Shown: positions 1 through 8,055, numbered from the stretch's first letter. The stretch is DNA of 64,000 bases from Phycisphaerales bacterium (GCA_030748575.1 JASMLR010000002.1:230069-294068); one strand, 5' to 3'. The notes: a model not told the origin generated them from the letters alone. Translations and numbers: made by a program.

Positions 1-1
1 C

Positions 2-898
2 ACGGTGGCGGTGTTTCTCTCCATTCCTCCGGACCGCGTCGATGTCAACGTGCATCCCGCCAAGACGGAGGTGCGGCTGCGGGACGACCGGCTGGTCTTC
101 TCCACCCTTCGGCGGTGCATCGAGTCCGCCCTGCAGGCGGCGGACATCGTTCCGGCGGTCACCATTCCGGATGCGTCACCAGCCAAGTCGGCTGCGCCAC
201 CGGCGTTGTTCGGACGGTCGGCGGCGGGAGGTGCCCCCGGGTTCTCCCCGGTTGCAGCCAGGGCGGCCGTGGGGCCAGTTGGCGAGCGTGATGAGGGAGC
301 GCCCGTGTCAATCGTGCAGGCGGCCCGCCCGGCGATTCAGGTCCATCGCATGTTTCTCGTCACCGAAGACGCTGAGGGCGTCCTCATCATCGACCAGCAC
401 GCCCTGCATGAACGCGTGATGTTCGAGCGGCTCTTCGATCGGATCTCGGAAGCGAAGCTTCCATCGCAGCGGCTGCTCGTTCCGGAACTGGTCGACGTTT
501 CGGCGGAGACCATCGAGGCCATGGAGGCGATCGGCACCATGCTGGACCGACTGGGGTTCGACCTGGCGGCGTCGGGTCCGGGCACGGTGGCGGTGCATGC
601 CGTGCCCTCGCTGCTTGCAGAGCGGCGGGTGTCGATCGGCTCGTTTGTTGCGGACCTGCTCGATCGGGCCGCGGAACTCAGAGACGCGGCCGACGAAGAG
701 ACCGCCCTTCGCGACGTGCTGGACATGATGGCCTGCAAGGCGGCGATCAAGGCGGGTGATCCGCTGAACGAGCGGGAACTTGCGGATCTTCTCTCCATGC
801 GTGAGCAGGTGGAGCGGTCGAGCAATTGCCCGCACGGGCGGCCAACAACGGTGCGGCTGTCCATCGAGGAACTCGAGAAGCGATTCGGCAGGCGGTAG
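2..898 (+). CDS. mutL: DNA mismatch repair protein MutL (3' part, truncated by window edge)
   Basis: The reading frame is open from the window start, so the N-terminal GHKL ATPase is mostly outside; 298 residues remain. The visible part begins near the end of the N-terminal domain with the family motif NVHPAKTEVR. A Pro/Ala-rich linker follows (about residues 55-105), then the C-terminal dimerisation/endonuclease domain. That domain shows DQHALHERVMFE, which fits the DQHA(X)2E(X)4E metal-binding motif, together with CKAAIKAG and CPHGRP. These residues are typical of MutL proteins with latent nicking activity, in contrast to the E. coli type. MutL couples mismatch recognition by MutS to strand removal. 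Its TAG stop directly abuts the stop of the convergent moaD, leaving no room for a separate terminator. Confidence 0.95.
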   Translation, partial: TVAVFLSIPPDRVDVNVHPAKTEVRLRDDRLVFSTLRRCIESALQAADIVPAVTIPDASPAKSAAPPALFGRSAAGGAPGFSPVAARAAVGPVGERDEGAPVSIVQAARPAIQVHRMFLVTEDAEGVLIIDQHALHERVMFERLFDRISEAKLPSQRLLVPELVDVSAETIEAMEAIGTMLDRLGFDLAASGPGTVAVHAVPSLLAERRVSIGSFVADLLDRAAELRDAADEETALRDVLDMMACKAAIKAGDPLNERELADLLSMREQVERSSNCPHGRPTTVRLSIEELEKRFGRR

Positions 899-1144
899 TC
901 AGCCGCCACTGACGGGCGGGATGATCGCGACGCGGTCGCCGGCCGCTACCGGGTGAGAAGCGTCTGCATAGTGTTCGTTGACGGCGACTGCGAGGCTGCT
1001 GCGCATCTGGGCGATGATGTCGTGCCGCTCGGAGAGGAGGTCGAGCACGTCTTTGACGGATTCGACGTCGGAGGCGGCCAGAGTTTCTGCGCGTTGGTCG
1101 ATGGTGCTTGCGAGTATGGCGAAGTACTGCACGGTGATCGTCAT
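899..1144 (-). CDS. moaD: Molybdopterin synthase sulfur carrier subunit MoaD
   Basis: An 81-residue ubiquitin-fold protein starting MTITVQYFA and ending in PPVSGG. The C-terminal Gly-Gly is the thiocarboxylated tail that donates sulfur when precursor Z is converted to molybdopterin. The longer ORF in the track (to 1264) runs back into moeA. The ATG at 1144 lies 10 bp after the moeA stop and gives the usual family length, so it is preferred. The partner MoaE is not in the window. Cotranscription with moeA is inferred from spacing. A ThiS-like carrier is the main alternative, but the neighbouring moeA favours MoaD. Confidence 0.88.
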   Translation of the reverse strand: MTITVQYFAILASTIDQRAETLAASDVESVKDVLDLLSERHDIIAQMRSSLAVAVNEHYADASHPVAAGDRVAIIPPVSGG

Positions 1145-1154
1145 GGGGAGCCTT

Positions 1155-2333
1155 TCATGGCCAGCGCGTGAACGCAACCTCGGTTCCAGCTTCGGCCGAT
1201 GCTGCCAGTGGCAGACGGATGACGCCTCTGGTCCCGGCCGCGTGGACGAGGTCGCCCGAACCATGCCAGACCGGGACGACGGCGGTGTCCGGCTGTGGTG
1301 TGCGGGCCGGGCGAAGCATGGTCCGCCGCGGGTTGCACCGAACGGTCTCTTCGAGCCGGACGGTTCGCCACCGCGGACCGGCTGGCAGGCCCAATCGGGT
1401 TCGCAGGACGGGTGCCAGAAACATGGCCGCGGTCACGAGGGCGGACACCGGGTTGCCAGGAAGGCAGACGACGACGCAGTCTCCAAGCACCCCCACGCGT
1501 GCGGGCTTGCCCGGCTGCATGCTCACGCCTTGAATGCACCACGTGGTGCCGGCAGCGTCCAGCGCCGCGGCGATGTGATCGTGTCGGCCGACGCTGATGC
1601 CACCGGTCGTCACGATGACGTCTGCCGCAGCGGTCTCGATCGCCGCGTCGACGGCCGCCCGATCGTCTGCGAGGTGCGAGGCGTCGGCCACTTCGCCGCC
1701 GATGCGGTGGATCATCGCGGTGACCATGGGCGCGTTTGAGTTTCGTATGGCGTGCGGCGAGGGGTCGGTTCCCTCGGCAACCACCTCGTTGCCGCTGGTC
1801 AGAATGGCAACCGTCGGCCTTCGGCGGACCAGCACCTTGTCGCGCCCGACCATGGCGGCAATGCCGACCTCCGCCGGGCCGAGCCGCTGGCCTTCGTGGA
1901 GGACGCAGTCGCCTTGCTCAACATCCTCCCCGCGTCGATGAATGTGCATGCCGCGGGGGGGCACCTCGCCGGTGATCATCATGGGATCGCCGCCATTGGT
2001 CTGCTCAATGGGAATCACCGTGTCGCAGTCCGGTGGAACGGCCGCCCCCGTCGAAATGCTCACGCAGGCGCCCGCGGGAACGCGGGGCGGGTCCTCGTCC
2101 CCCGCGCGGACGTCGCCGACGACGGGCCGGGGGCCTGCATCATCGGCGTGGGCGAAGGCATAGCCGTCCATCGCGGCGCGGTTGAAGGGTGGCGTGTCGC
2201 GGTCGGCGAGCACCGGCTTGGCCAGCACGCGGCCCTCGGCCGTCGGGAGGGGGACTGGATCGCAGTGGGGCGTGCACGCGCCAATCTGCGCGACGACGTC
2301 AAGGGCCTCGTCGAAGTTCATGAGGGCGGCCAT
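1155..2333 (-). CDS. moeA: Molybdopterin molybdenumtransferase MoeA
   Basis: A 392-residue MoeA-type protein. It inserts molybdate into adenylated molybdopterin, the last step of Mo-cofactor synthesis. Recognisable stretches are TPPFNRAAMDGYA near residue 47, the SISTGAAVPPDCDTV region, and the MoCF-fold core with ILTSGNEV and VVTTGGISVGRHD. The C-terminal domain has LPGNPVSA. Length is normal for the family. A TAGGCT hexamer (2340-2345, minus strand) sits 6 nt before the ATG at 2333, suggesting its own, possibly leaderless, promoter. An in-frame ATG at 2321 is a less favoured start. It could also be read through from the Bfd-like gene 22 bp upstream. moaD follows 10 bp after the stop. Confidence 0.94.
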   Translation of the reverse strand: MAALMNFDEALDVVAQIGACTPHCDPVPLPTAEGRVLAKPVLADRDTPPFNRAAMDGYAFAHADDAGPRPVVGDVRAGDEDPPRVPAGACVSISTGAAVPPDCDTVIPIEQTNGGDPMMITGEVPPRGMHIHRRGEDVEQGDCVLHEGQRLGPAEVGIAAMVGRDKVLVRRRPTVAILTSGNEVVAEGTDPSPHAIRNSNAPMVTAMIHRIGGEVADASHLADDRAAVDAAIETAAADVIVTTGGISVGRHDHIAAALDAAGTTWCIQGVSMQPGKPARVGVLGDCVVVCLPGNPVSALVTAAMFLAPVLRTRLGLPAGPRWRTVRLEETVRCNPRRTMLRPARTPQPDTAVVPVWHGSGDLVHAAGTRGVIRLPLAASAEAGTEVAFTRWP

Positions 2334-2355
2334 CGGCGCAGCCTACCACCCGTGC

Positions 2356-2604
2356 TCAGCTCGCCTCGATCATGAGCGGAATCCGGCTCTCGCCGGTCTC
2401 GAGTACCTGCTTGAGGTAGGGGCGGCACATCCCGCAACTCCCGCCGCAGCCCCACTGGTCTTCAATGTCCGCGAGCGTCGTCTCACCGCGGTCCGCCGCC
2501 CAGTCGAGGATGTCCTGAAACGGGACCTCGTGGCAGATGCAGCGATCGACGTGCGGTTTCGGCCGCGGCGTCAGATCGGCGAGAGAGTCGCTGTTGTGAT
2601 CCAT
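2356..2604 (-). CDS. Bfd-like (2Fe-2S)-binding protein
   Basis: An 82-residue protein with four cysteines in the BFD arrangement: CIC near residue 22, then CGGSCGMC near residues 52-60. BFD-like [2Fe-2S] domains act as small electron carriers (bacterioferritin-associated ferredoxin) or as domains of larger oxidoreductases. Here the domain stands alone. GGAAGGG lies 5 nt before the ATG at 2604, supporting this start. It is 18 bp downstream of the pseudopilin stop and 22 bp upstream of moeA, so it may be cotranscribed with either. A specific partner such as bacterioferritin is not visible in the window, so the role remains open. Confidence 0.82.
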   Translation of the reverse strand: MDHNSDSLADLTPRPKPHVDRCICHEVPFQDILDWAADRGETTLADIEDQWGCGGSCGMCRPYLKQVLETGESRIPLMIEAS

Positions 2605-2622
2605 GATTCCCTTCCAGAACGC

Positions 2623-3438
2623 TCACCGAGGATCATAGGCGGAGGCGTCCTCTGAAAGAAAGCCATTTCTGGGCCAGTCAAGTTGGGCGGTCATCCACGC
2701 TGGCAGGCTGTCCCAGTGTGCGCCGCGGTGCATGTGCCGCTGGGTCGAGACGTGGCCGTCGATCCACCCGACGTTGGAGCCGCCGTCTGGGAACGCCTGC
2801 CCGCCGCCGTAGGCGGTGTCGTAGCAGCCGGGGGCATTGACCGGCGATCGCATGAACTTGTTGACGCCGCCGCGTCTGCCTCCCGTTCCGAAGAGGGCCG
2901 CGGCGGCGCTTCGCCTGCACTGCTGAAGCGTGAGCGCCGCGCCGCCATCGAGATTGGGTTTCTCGATGACCAGATCCCACGCCCCGAGACCTGCATCGGT
3001 GCTGGTCGGGGGGCGTGCTTCCGCAGCCACGAACGCAACGTTGTAGTTGTAGCCCGTGGCAGGGTCGCCGCTCCAACCGGGATTGACGTGTTCGGCAGTG
3101 GGACACTGGAGGACTTGACGCTCGGAATTGCCATCCACGAGTGACCACAACTCGCCCGGCGTCACGGTTCCTGCGGCCGACCGCGTCCAGTCCCAGGCCC
3201 TGACGATCCCGCTGGTTGCGTTGCGGTCGGTGCCATAGAGCAGTCCGGGCGGAAACCGACCCTCCCGCTGCGCCGCGTAGCTCAGGGCCGCTCGCGTCAT
3301 CTGTCTGAGATTGCTTGCGCACTGCGCCCTGCGGGTGGACGTCGCCGCCGCGTCGAGGGCGGGAATCGCCAGGCTGGCGACGATGCCCAGCACGGCGATC
3401 ACGACCAGCAGCTCGGTGATGCTCAGGCCCCGCCTCAT
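2623..3438 (-). CDS. DUF1559-type (H-X9-DG) pseudopilin-like protein
   Basis: A 271-residue protein with a type IV/type II prepilin N-terminus: RRG followed by LSITELLVVIAVLGIVASLAIP, including Glu at mature position 5 and the hydrophobic helix. The leader should be cleaved and methylated by a GspO/PilD peptidase, which is not in this window. The C-terminal part has the SNVGWIDGHV signature of the planctomycete DUF1559/H-X9-DG family, so it is not a standard GspG. The ATG overlaps the stop of the upstream surface-protein gene in an ATGA (3435-3438), indicating translational coupling and joint control by the cobalamin riboswitch. Its exact role is unknown; these proteins are abundant paralogues in planctomycetes. 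Confidence 0.88.
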   Translation of the reverse strand: MRRGLSITELLVVIAVLGIVASLAIPALDAAATSTRRAQCASNLRQMTRAALSYAAQREGRFPPGLLYGTDRNATSGIVRAWDWTRSAAGTVTPGELWSLVDGNSERQVLQCPTAEHVNPGWSGDPATGYNYNVAFVAAEARPPTSTDAGLGAWDLVIEKPNLDGGAALTLQQCRRSAAAALFGTGGRRGGVNKFMRSPVNAPGCYDTAYGGGQAFPDGGSNVGWIDGHVSTQRHMHRGAHWDSLPAWMTAQLDWPRNGFLSEDASAYDPR

Positions 3439-4310
3439 GCCCAGGCATCCAGAACAATCAGCAGGTCATCCACCCCTACGACGCCGTCCTGGTCCAGGTC
3501 CGCGCTGCTGTCCTGCTCGCCCCAGGCTCCGATGATCATGAGCAGGTCGTCGACGCCGACCACGCCGTCACCGTTCAGGTCCGCATCCGTCCACGGCCCG
3601 GCGTCGACCACCGCGTCGATTTCCGCCGAGAGCCAGGCGTCGGCGTCCACCGCGATGCGGACAAAGGAAATGGCCGCAAGCCCGGTCGGCGCCAGATCGA
3701 TGCCCGCGCCTCCGGCAGCGCCTCCGTAGAGGGTGAGGAGTTCGTTGAAGGTCAGCCCCTCGGCATCGGCGGCGCTCAGCGCAGGGTCCATCGCCGCGGT
3801 GGGGTCGGTGGGAATCTCGCCAGGCGCCTCGTCGTACGGGCCGGCGTCCTGCCAGGCCAGCGTCGGCCAGAGGCCGTCTGCGTGGATCCCCGAAATCTCG
3901 TGCCAGGTGACCCCGTCCCCGCTGACCGAGATGTCCCCTCCGTCGGCGCCGAAGAGACCACCGCACACTCCAGCGGGGAACGCGACGTCGATGAACCCCG
4001 CATTCCCGTACACAATCAGGTCGATGCCCCACGGGTTGGCCGGATCATCCAGCACGGGCTGGTCGAAGGCGAGCGTGATCGCGCCGCCAGCACCAAGGGA
4101 CACCACTTCGTCCGGTCGCCACGCCGGCGAGAACGGGGAGACCACGGAGGTCGTGGCGGTGTCCTCCCCGGTCAGCGTCTCGGGGGGCCCGAGTGCCGTG
4201 GCGGGGACGTCGTACCCCGGCGCGGCTCCGGTACCCGCTTGATAGGACACGACGGCATCGGCCCAGGGGTCGGATGCGAGCAGGGCGGTACAGATCAGCA
4301 GCAGGGGCAT
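3435..4310 (-). CDS. Secreted surface protein with C-terminal dockerin-like repeats, B12-riboswitch controlled
   Basis: A 291-residue exported protein with a short hydrophobic signal peptide (PLLLICTALLAS). The N-terminal two thirds (WADAVVSYQAGTG, LGPPETLTG, VVSLGAGGAITLAFDQPV, DLIVYGN) resemble a beta-sandwich 'cell surface protein' family. From memory, relatives of that family occur beside cobalamin uptake genes; this is recollection and not a search result. The C-terminus carries two dockerin-type EF-hand repeats, DLNGDGVVGVDDLL and DLDQDGVVGVDDLL, expected to bind calcium. A cobalamin riboswitch lies 143 nt upstream in the same orientation. A CACAC-GCGA-GTGTG hairpin (4313-4326) sits immediately before the ATG and no clear ribosome-binding site is exposed. 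The following pseudopilin gene overlaps it by 4 bp. Function is inferred: capture or handling of cobalamin at the cell surface. Confidence 0.8.
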   Translation of the reverse strand: MPLLLICTALLASDPWADAVVSYQAGTGAAPGYDVPATALGPPETLTGEDTATTSVVSPFSPAWRPDEVVSLGAGGAITLAFDQPVLDDPANPWGIDLIVYGNAGFIDVAFPAGVCGGLFGADGGDISVSGDGVTWHEISGIHADGLWPTLAWQDAGPYDEAPGEIPTDPTAAMDPALSAADAEGLTFNELLTLYGGAAGGAGIDLAPTGLAAISFVRIAVDADAWLSAEIDAVVDAGPWTDADLNGDGVVGVDDLLMIIGAWGEQDSSADLDQDGVVGVDDLLIVLDAWA

Positions 4311-4452
4311 GGCACACTCGCGTGTGGTCGCTCCAGGTCGCGTGGAGCGGCTCCCGGTCCATCCCGCACGCGGGGCTGGTTCGGCAGGACGCGGTCACCG
4401 GGAGCCTGGCGAGCGGCGCTGCCGACCCGGTTCGCGCGGGTCGAGGGCGAAT

Positions 4453-4615
4453 CACCGTGGAGTAGGTCTTCCGGCTCCGGGATTTCTGCCCGGCCTTCCC
4501 ACCCCGAGGGCAGCCTCGGGGCAGTGGCTTGGTGGGCGTTCGGGCAGTATGCCCTCCCGTTACGGCGGCGCGTCCGCGGTGGTCTCTCACCACACTTCCC
4601 TTGACGCCACGGTGG
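4453..4615 (-). promoter_or_regulatory. Cobalamin (adenosylcobalamin) riboswitch
   Basis: Read on the minus strand, the segment matches the cobalamin riboswitch consensus in order: AAGGGAA, GGTGAGAGACCACCGCGG, CCGCCGTAACGG, AAGCCACTG, GGGAAGGC and the B12-box-like AGCCGGAAGACCTACTCC. The outer P1 helix is visible as CACCGTGG (5' end) pairing with CCACGGTG (3' end). A CCCCGAG/CTCGGGG hairpin lies between the CACTG and GGGAAGG blocks. It precedes the dockerin-tailed surface gene and its coupled pseudopilin, so B12 is expected to repress them. The expression platform was not resolved; a CGCTCCA/TGGAGCG hairpin downstream could hide a GGAG. Confidence 0.93.
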
Positions 4616-4620
4616 CCCGG

Positions 4621-4626
4621 AGGATA
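4621..4626 (-). promoter_or_regulatory. -10 element of the riboswitch transcript
   Basis: TATCCT on the minus strand, about 6 nt before the first riboswitch helix, so the RNA would begin essentially at P1. No convincing -35 was seen. The same hexamer precedes tRNA-Thr, rnpB and the divergent HEAT gene. Confidence 0.55.
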
Positions 4627-4666
4627 GCAGGATGCCCAATCCACCGCCTTCAGGGCTGCGTTTGGC

Positions 4667-4695
4667 TTGCTCGGGTCCGCCGCCCTGACTATCCT
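4667..4695 (+). promoter_or_regulatory. Promoter of the HEAT-repeat gene
   Basis: TTGCTC (4667-4672) and TATCCT (4690-4695) are separated by 17 bp, a sigma-70-like arrangement. The predicted start of transcription gives a leader of about 58 nt ahead of the ATG at 4760. It is divergent from the riboswitch promoter, the two -10 hexamers lying about 65 bp apart. Confidence 0.5.
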
Positions 4696-4759
4696 CGCCG
4701 CTCCCCTTGTGCCGCCGCCATGTGGGCCAGCGCGGCACGTGACCCTGGAGCCAGTATTC

Positions 4760-6907
4760 ATGCGTATGCCTCTTCGACTTGCTTGCCTGACCACGGCCCT
4801 GATCGCGACCATCTGCGTCGCGACGCGACCCGCGGCGGCAGCCGATACGTCCCCGACCGAGATGCTCGAGGACTTTGTGCACTACGCACTGACCGCACAG
4901 GTAGAGCTGGCGAAAGCCAACGGCGAGGCCCTGCTGAGCAGCGACCTGAGCGACGAGGCGATTGCGGCGCTGGTCGATGAGGACCCTCGGCTGCGGGACC
5001 GACTTCCGGTGGCCATTCGGTGGGCTCGGGAAGTGCCGGGGCTGGTCGACATCGCCGGGGCGCTGGAGTCGCGTGTTGAGAAGGGGCGCATGGATCTTGC
5101 CCGCGACGAAGCGAGAATCCTGGAAGCGATTGACATGCTCGGCGGCACGCGGCGGGCCCGCTCGCTGGCTCGAACGCGGCTCGTTGAGGCCGGCGAGTAC
5201 GCGGTGCCGATGATGCTCGTGGCATTGAGCGACCCGGCCACCGCGCCGGACGTGCAACTCGGGCTGACCAGCACGCTGCCCACGCTCGGCCGTGAGGCAG
5301 TGCTGCCGCTCACGGCGGCGCTGCCCAACGTGCCGGAGTCCCAGCAGGTTCTGATCATCAACACCCTTGCCGACATCGGGTACCCGCACGCGGCCGCGTC
5401 GCTTGCAACCGTCGGACAGAATCCGGAGGCGTCAGACGTGGTTGTTGCCGCCTCTGCGAGGGCACTTCAGCGGCTGGGTTGGGAGACCCCCGATCTGGAC
5501 CTCGCCAGCCTGCACGTGCAGTTGTCCGAAGACTATCTGCGGGAGATGGAACACCTGCGAGCCCGGCCGACGCTGGCCGTGGATTCGAACGGTGATCTGG
5601 TGTCCTGGCAGACGATCTGGGGCTGGCATGACCACGGCGGGCTGGTCACCCAACTGGTCCCGACGGACCTGTACTGGCCGACGATGGCCGTGCGGCACGC
5701 CGATGAGGCCAGATCGATCGACCCCTCCAACGATGCGGCACTCGTGAGCTTTGTCGCGGGCAACCTCCGCCTTGAGAACCGTCTTGGAAGCCGAGATGTC
5801 GAACTTCCGGTGCCGGATCTTGACCGCAGCCCGAGCTTCCACGCCACGGTGCACGGCCCGGCCGTGGCCCGCGCCGTGCTCCTGATGGCGATCGATCAGA
5901 ACGATCCCGTGATGGCGCGTGATGCACTGGCGGCGCTGGCGAGAACCGGCGGTTCGGCCAGCCTGCTCGACGGTGGATCTCGGGAGGCCATTACCGAGGC
6001 GCTGGCGCATGACGATCAGCACGTTCGGTACGACGCAGCGCTCGTTGTGGCGCGTGCCATGCCCGATCAGTACTTCGCCGGGAGCAACCGCGTCGTACCG
6101 CTGCTCGGCGCTGCCGTGCAGGGTGGTGCGGGCCGGCAGGCCGCCGTGGTTGGCGGCTCGCAGACCGAGCAGCAGACCGCAGAAGACTGGCTCCACGCGG
6201 CCGACTATCAGATTGCAGGCACCGCGGCTTCGTGGGATGCCCTGCACGCGTCCACCCGCGCCGGCGGACTCGACCTTGCGGTCGTGTATGGCGGCGATGC
6301 ATCGACGTGGCAGGCCTTGACCGAAGCGGGCGTGCCCGTCGTGTTGATTGTGCCGTCGGCCGAGTTGGAGGACACGCGACTGGCAACAGCCGACGCCCAT
6401 GGCGTTGGCGTCATGAAGGCCGGCGCTACTGAAAAGGCTTTCGACGCCGTGCTGAAGGGCATGGGTCTGGCCAAGCCGCTGGACGAAGGTGATCGCCAGT
6501 TCTACGCCTCAGAGAGTCTCGCGGCGCTGCGTGACCTGGCTATGGCCAGACCGGCCGGGCTCAATGCGGCGGAAGCGGCGCCCCAACTGGAGCGAGCCCT
6601 CTCGGAAGACGATGGCCCGCAGCAGTTGATGATCGCAGAAGTCCTGGCCGTCATCGACGAGCCCTCGGCCCAGCAAGCCATCGTGGATGCTGCATTGCAT
6701 GCGACGGACGACTGGCAGCAGGCTGCCCTGCTCGATCTCGCAGCGGCGTCGGCCCGGAGATTCGGAGATCGCGTCACGCCCCGACAGGCCGCCGATCTCC
6801 GCAAGTTCATCGCCTCGGCGCGAGGCGATGTCGCGGACGCGGCCGCCCGACTCTACGGCGCGCTGGACCGAGGCGATCTGGTCTCGGCGAGCGCCAGCGG
6901 ATCCTGA
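4760..6907 (+). CDS. Secreted HEAT-repeat protein of unknown function
   Basis: A 715-residue protein. The start at 4760 is chosen over the upstream 4667 start because it gives a clean signal peptide (RMPLRLACLTTALIATICVATRPAAAA) and has CTGGAG about 9 nt upstream. The mature part is alpha-helical with degenerate HEAT-type repeats, for example LVEAGEYAVPMMLVAL, TLGREAVLPLTAALP and TLADIGYPHAAASLATVG, and further ones near the C-terminus (EDDGPQQLMIAEVLAVIDEPSAQ split over two helices). The middle contains an alpha/beta-looking stretch around residues 460-570. Such proteins usually act as periplasmic or outer-membrane scaffolds. No catalytic motif was recognised. It is monocistronic and followed by tRNA-Thr. 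Confidence 0.8.
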   Translation: MRMPLRLACLTTALIATICVATRPAAAADTSPTEMLEDFVHYALTAQVELAKANGEALLSSDLSDEAIAALVDEDPRLRDRLPVAIRWAREVPGLVDIAGALESRVEKGRMDLARDEARILEAIDMLGGTRRARSLARTRLVEAGEYAVPMMLVALSDPATAPDVQLGLTSTLPTLGREAVLPLTAALPNVPESQQVLIINTLADIGYPHAAASLATVGQNPEASDVVVAASARALQRLGWETPDLDLASLHVQLSEDYLREMEHLRARPTLAVDSNGDLVSWQTIWGWHDHGGLVTQLVPTDLYWPTMAVRHADEARSIDPSNDAALVSFVAGNLRLENRLGSRDVELPVPDLDRSPSFHATVHGPAVARAVLLMAIDQNDPVMARDALAALARTGGSASLLDGGSREAITEALAHDDQHVRYDAALVVARAMPDQYFAGSNRVVPLLGAAVQGGAGRQAAVVGGSQTEQQTAEDWLHAADYQIAGTAASWDALHASTRAGGLDLAVVYGGDASTWQALTEAGVPVVLIVPSAELEDTRLATADAHGVGVMKAGATEKAFDAVLKGMGLAKPLDEGDRQFYASESLAALRDLAMARPAGLNAAEAAPQLERALSEDDGPQQLMIAEVLAVIDEPSAQQAIVDAALHATDDWQQAALLDLAAASARRFGDRVTPRQAADLRKFIASARGDVADAAARLYGALDRGDLVSASASGS

Positions 6908-6921
6908 ATCCAGCGAGACGC

Positions 6922-6927
6922 TATCCT
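6922..6927 (+). promoter_or_regulatory. -10 element of tRNA-Thr
   Basis: TATCCT 13 nt upstream of the mature tRNA 5' end, leaving a short 5' leader for RNase P. No good -35 is visible at 16-18 bp. Confidence 0.5.
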
Positions 6928-6940
6928 CCCCGCGTTCCAG

Positions 6941-7013
6941 GCCACCCTAGCTCAGTTGGTAGAGCGGAGCTTTCGTAAAGCTCAGGTCAGCGGTTCGAGT
7001 CCGCTGGGTGGCT
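6941..7013 (+). tRNA. tRNA-Thr (anticodon CGT)
   Basis: A 73-nt cloverleaf. The acceptor stem GCCACCC pairs with GGGTGGC, the D arm contains AGCTCAGTTGGTAGAGC, and the anticodon stem GAGCT/AGCTC encloses TTCGTAA with anticodon CGT at 6974-6976. The T arm is GCGGTTCGAGTCCGC and the discriminator base is T. The 3' CCA is not encoded. CGT reads ACG threonine codons, which suits a high-GC genome. Confidence 0.97.
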
Positions 7014-7020
7014 CTTTGGG

Positions 7021-7043
7021 GCGGCGTCATGTACGGACGCCGC
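7021..7043 (+). terminator. Hairpin downstream of tRNA-Thr
   Basis: A perfect 8-bp stem GCGGCGTC/GACGCCGC around a 7-nt loop, 8 nt after the tRNA. There is no T-tract, so it may be a processing or weak termination signal. The next gene starts at 7066. Confidence 0.4.
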
Positions 7044-7065
7044 GTGTGGTGCAGGAGGACGACGC

Positions 7066-8055
7066 ATGATGCGACTCGCCGGCGTATTGGCTGCAGCGAT
7101 GTTGAGCGGTACTGTCTGGGGACAGGATCAGGCGGCTTCAGAGCCTCCACCCGCCGCGGCGACACCGCCGACGGTTGAGGCCATCATCGACCGGTACGTC
7201 GAAGCGACCGGCGGTCGCGAAGCGTGGGCGTCGCTGCGGTCCCTGCGGGGGCTGGGGCGGCTTGAGGTCATCGGGGCAGGCCTGACTGGCAACGTCGCGG
7301 TCTTTCAGACTCGATCGGGCTTTCGCCGGTCTGTCGACGTCGCTGCGGGTGGATCGCAGATCACGCTCAGACGCGGCGATCAGGCCTGGGCCGTTCGGCC
7401 GGACGGCACCGTGAGCGAACTGGCAGGCGATGAACTGCGTCGCCTCATGCGGGATGGCGGGTTCAACCCGCTGCTGGATCCGACAGCGTTGTACTCGTCC
7501 ATGTCGCTGGCCGGCGTTGAGGATGTTGAGGGCGCTCAGGCATGGAAGGTGATCTGCATTCCCAATGACGCGCAAGGCGCCTCCGATGTTCGATACTTCG
7601 ACATCGAGTCGGGGTTGCAGGTCAAGGTGGTTGAAACGGGGGAAGGCAAGGCCGCCGCGTTTCCGACGGAGATGTACATGTCGGACTACCGGCAGGTCGG
7701 CCCTGTGCGGATCGCGGTGGACTCGACCGTAGCCATTGGCCGGAACCGGATTCGCATTGTCATGGACGCCATGCAGGCCAACGTCGAAATCCCGGCGTGC
7801 CTCTTCGATCCGCCGACCGGACCGGTACAGGCTGCACCTTTGCCGGACCCGAAGGAGACGCTGGAAGCGTTCATGAAGGTCGATCTTGACCGGCTCTCGC
7901 AAGGCGAGACGCAGCGTTGGCTCGCCCGCCTCACCGACGCCAGAAAGGCGATCGACGATGCCTCCCCGAACGCCAGCGAGATGAATACAGCGCTTCGCCA
8001 GTTCCAGATTGACTGCGCGACCCACCTGCGGGAGATCACCTCCGGCGGCGAGTGA
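7066..8055 (+). CDS. Periplasmic LolA-like protein of unknown function
   Basis: A 329-residue exported protein. AGGAGG precedes the ATG by 7 nt and an N-terminal signal peptide (RLAGVLAAAMLSGTVWGQ) is visible. The mature N-terminus EAIIDRYVEATGGREAW followed by LRGLGRLEV is characteristic of a family with a LolA/LolB-like half-barrel that binds lipophilic ligands; members are often called outer-membrane lipoprotein-sorting-like. The middle contains YFDIESGLQVKVVE, a usual strand of this fold. The C-terminal 70 residues are helical and unassigned. A shorter relative with the same AVGGEAA/VQGRIGLPG start lies at 55893-56636. Cargo is unknown. The 3' end forms the first bases of the 137-bp tandem repeat. 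Confidence 0.72.
   Translation: MMRLAGVLAAAMLSGTVWGQDQAASEPPPAAATPPTVEAIIDRYVEATGGREAWASLRSLRGLGRLEVIGAGLTGNVAVFQTRSGFRRSVDVAAGGSQITLRRGDQAWAVRPDGTVSELAGDELRRLMRDGGFNPLLDPTALYSSMSLAGVEDVEGAQAWKVICIPNDAQGASDVRYFDIESGLQVKVVETGEGKAAAFPTEMYMSDYRQVGPVRIAVDSTVAIGRNRIRIVMDAMQANVEIPACLFDPPTGPVQAAPLPDPKETLEAFMKVDLDRLSQGETQRWLARLTDARKAIDDASPNASEMNTALRQFQIDCATHLREITSGGE

Noticed and set aside
1597-2375. Plus-strand ORFs over moeA
   Set aside because: Shadow frames opposite a gene with strong MoeA motifs.
4295-5389. 364-residue minus-strand ORF over the riboswitch and HEAT gene
   Set aside because: No recognisable protein features; it covers the riboswitch and the antisense of a gene with a signal peptide and repeats.
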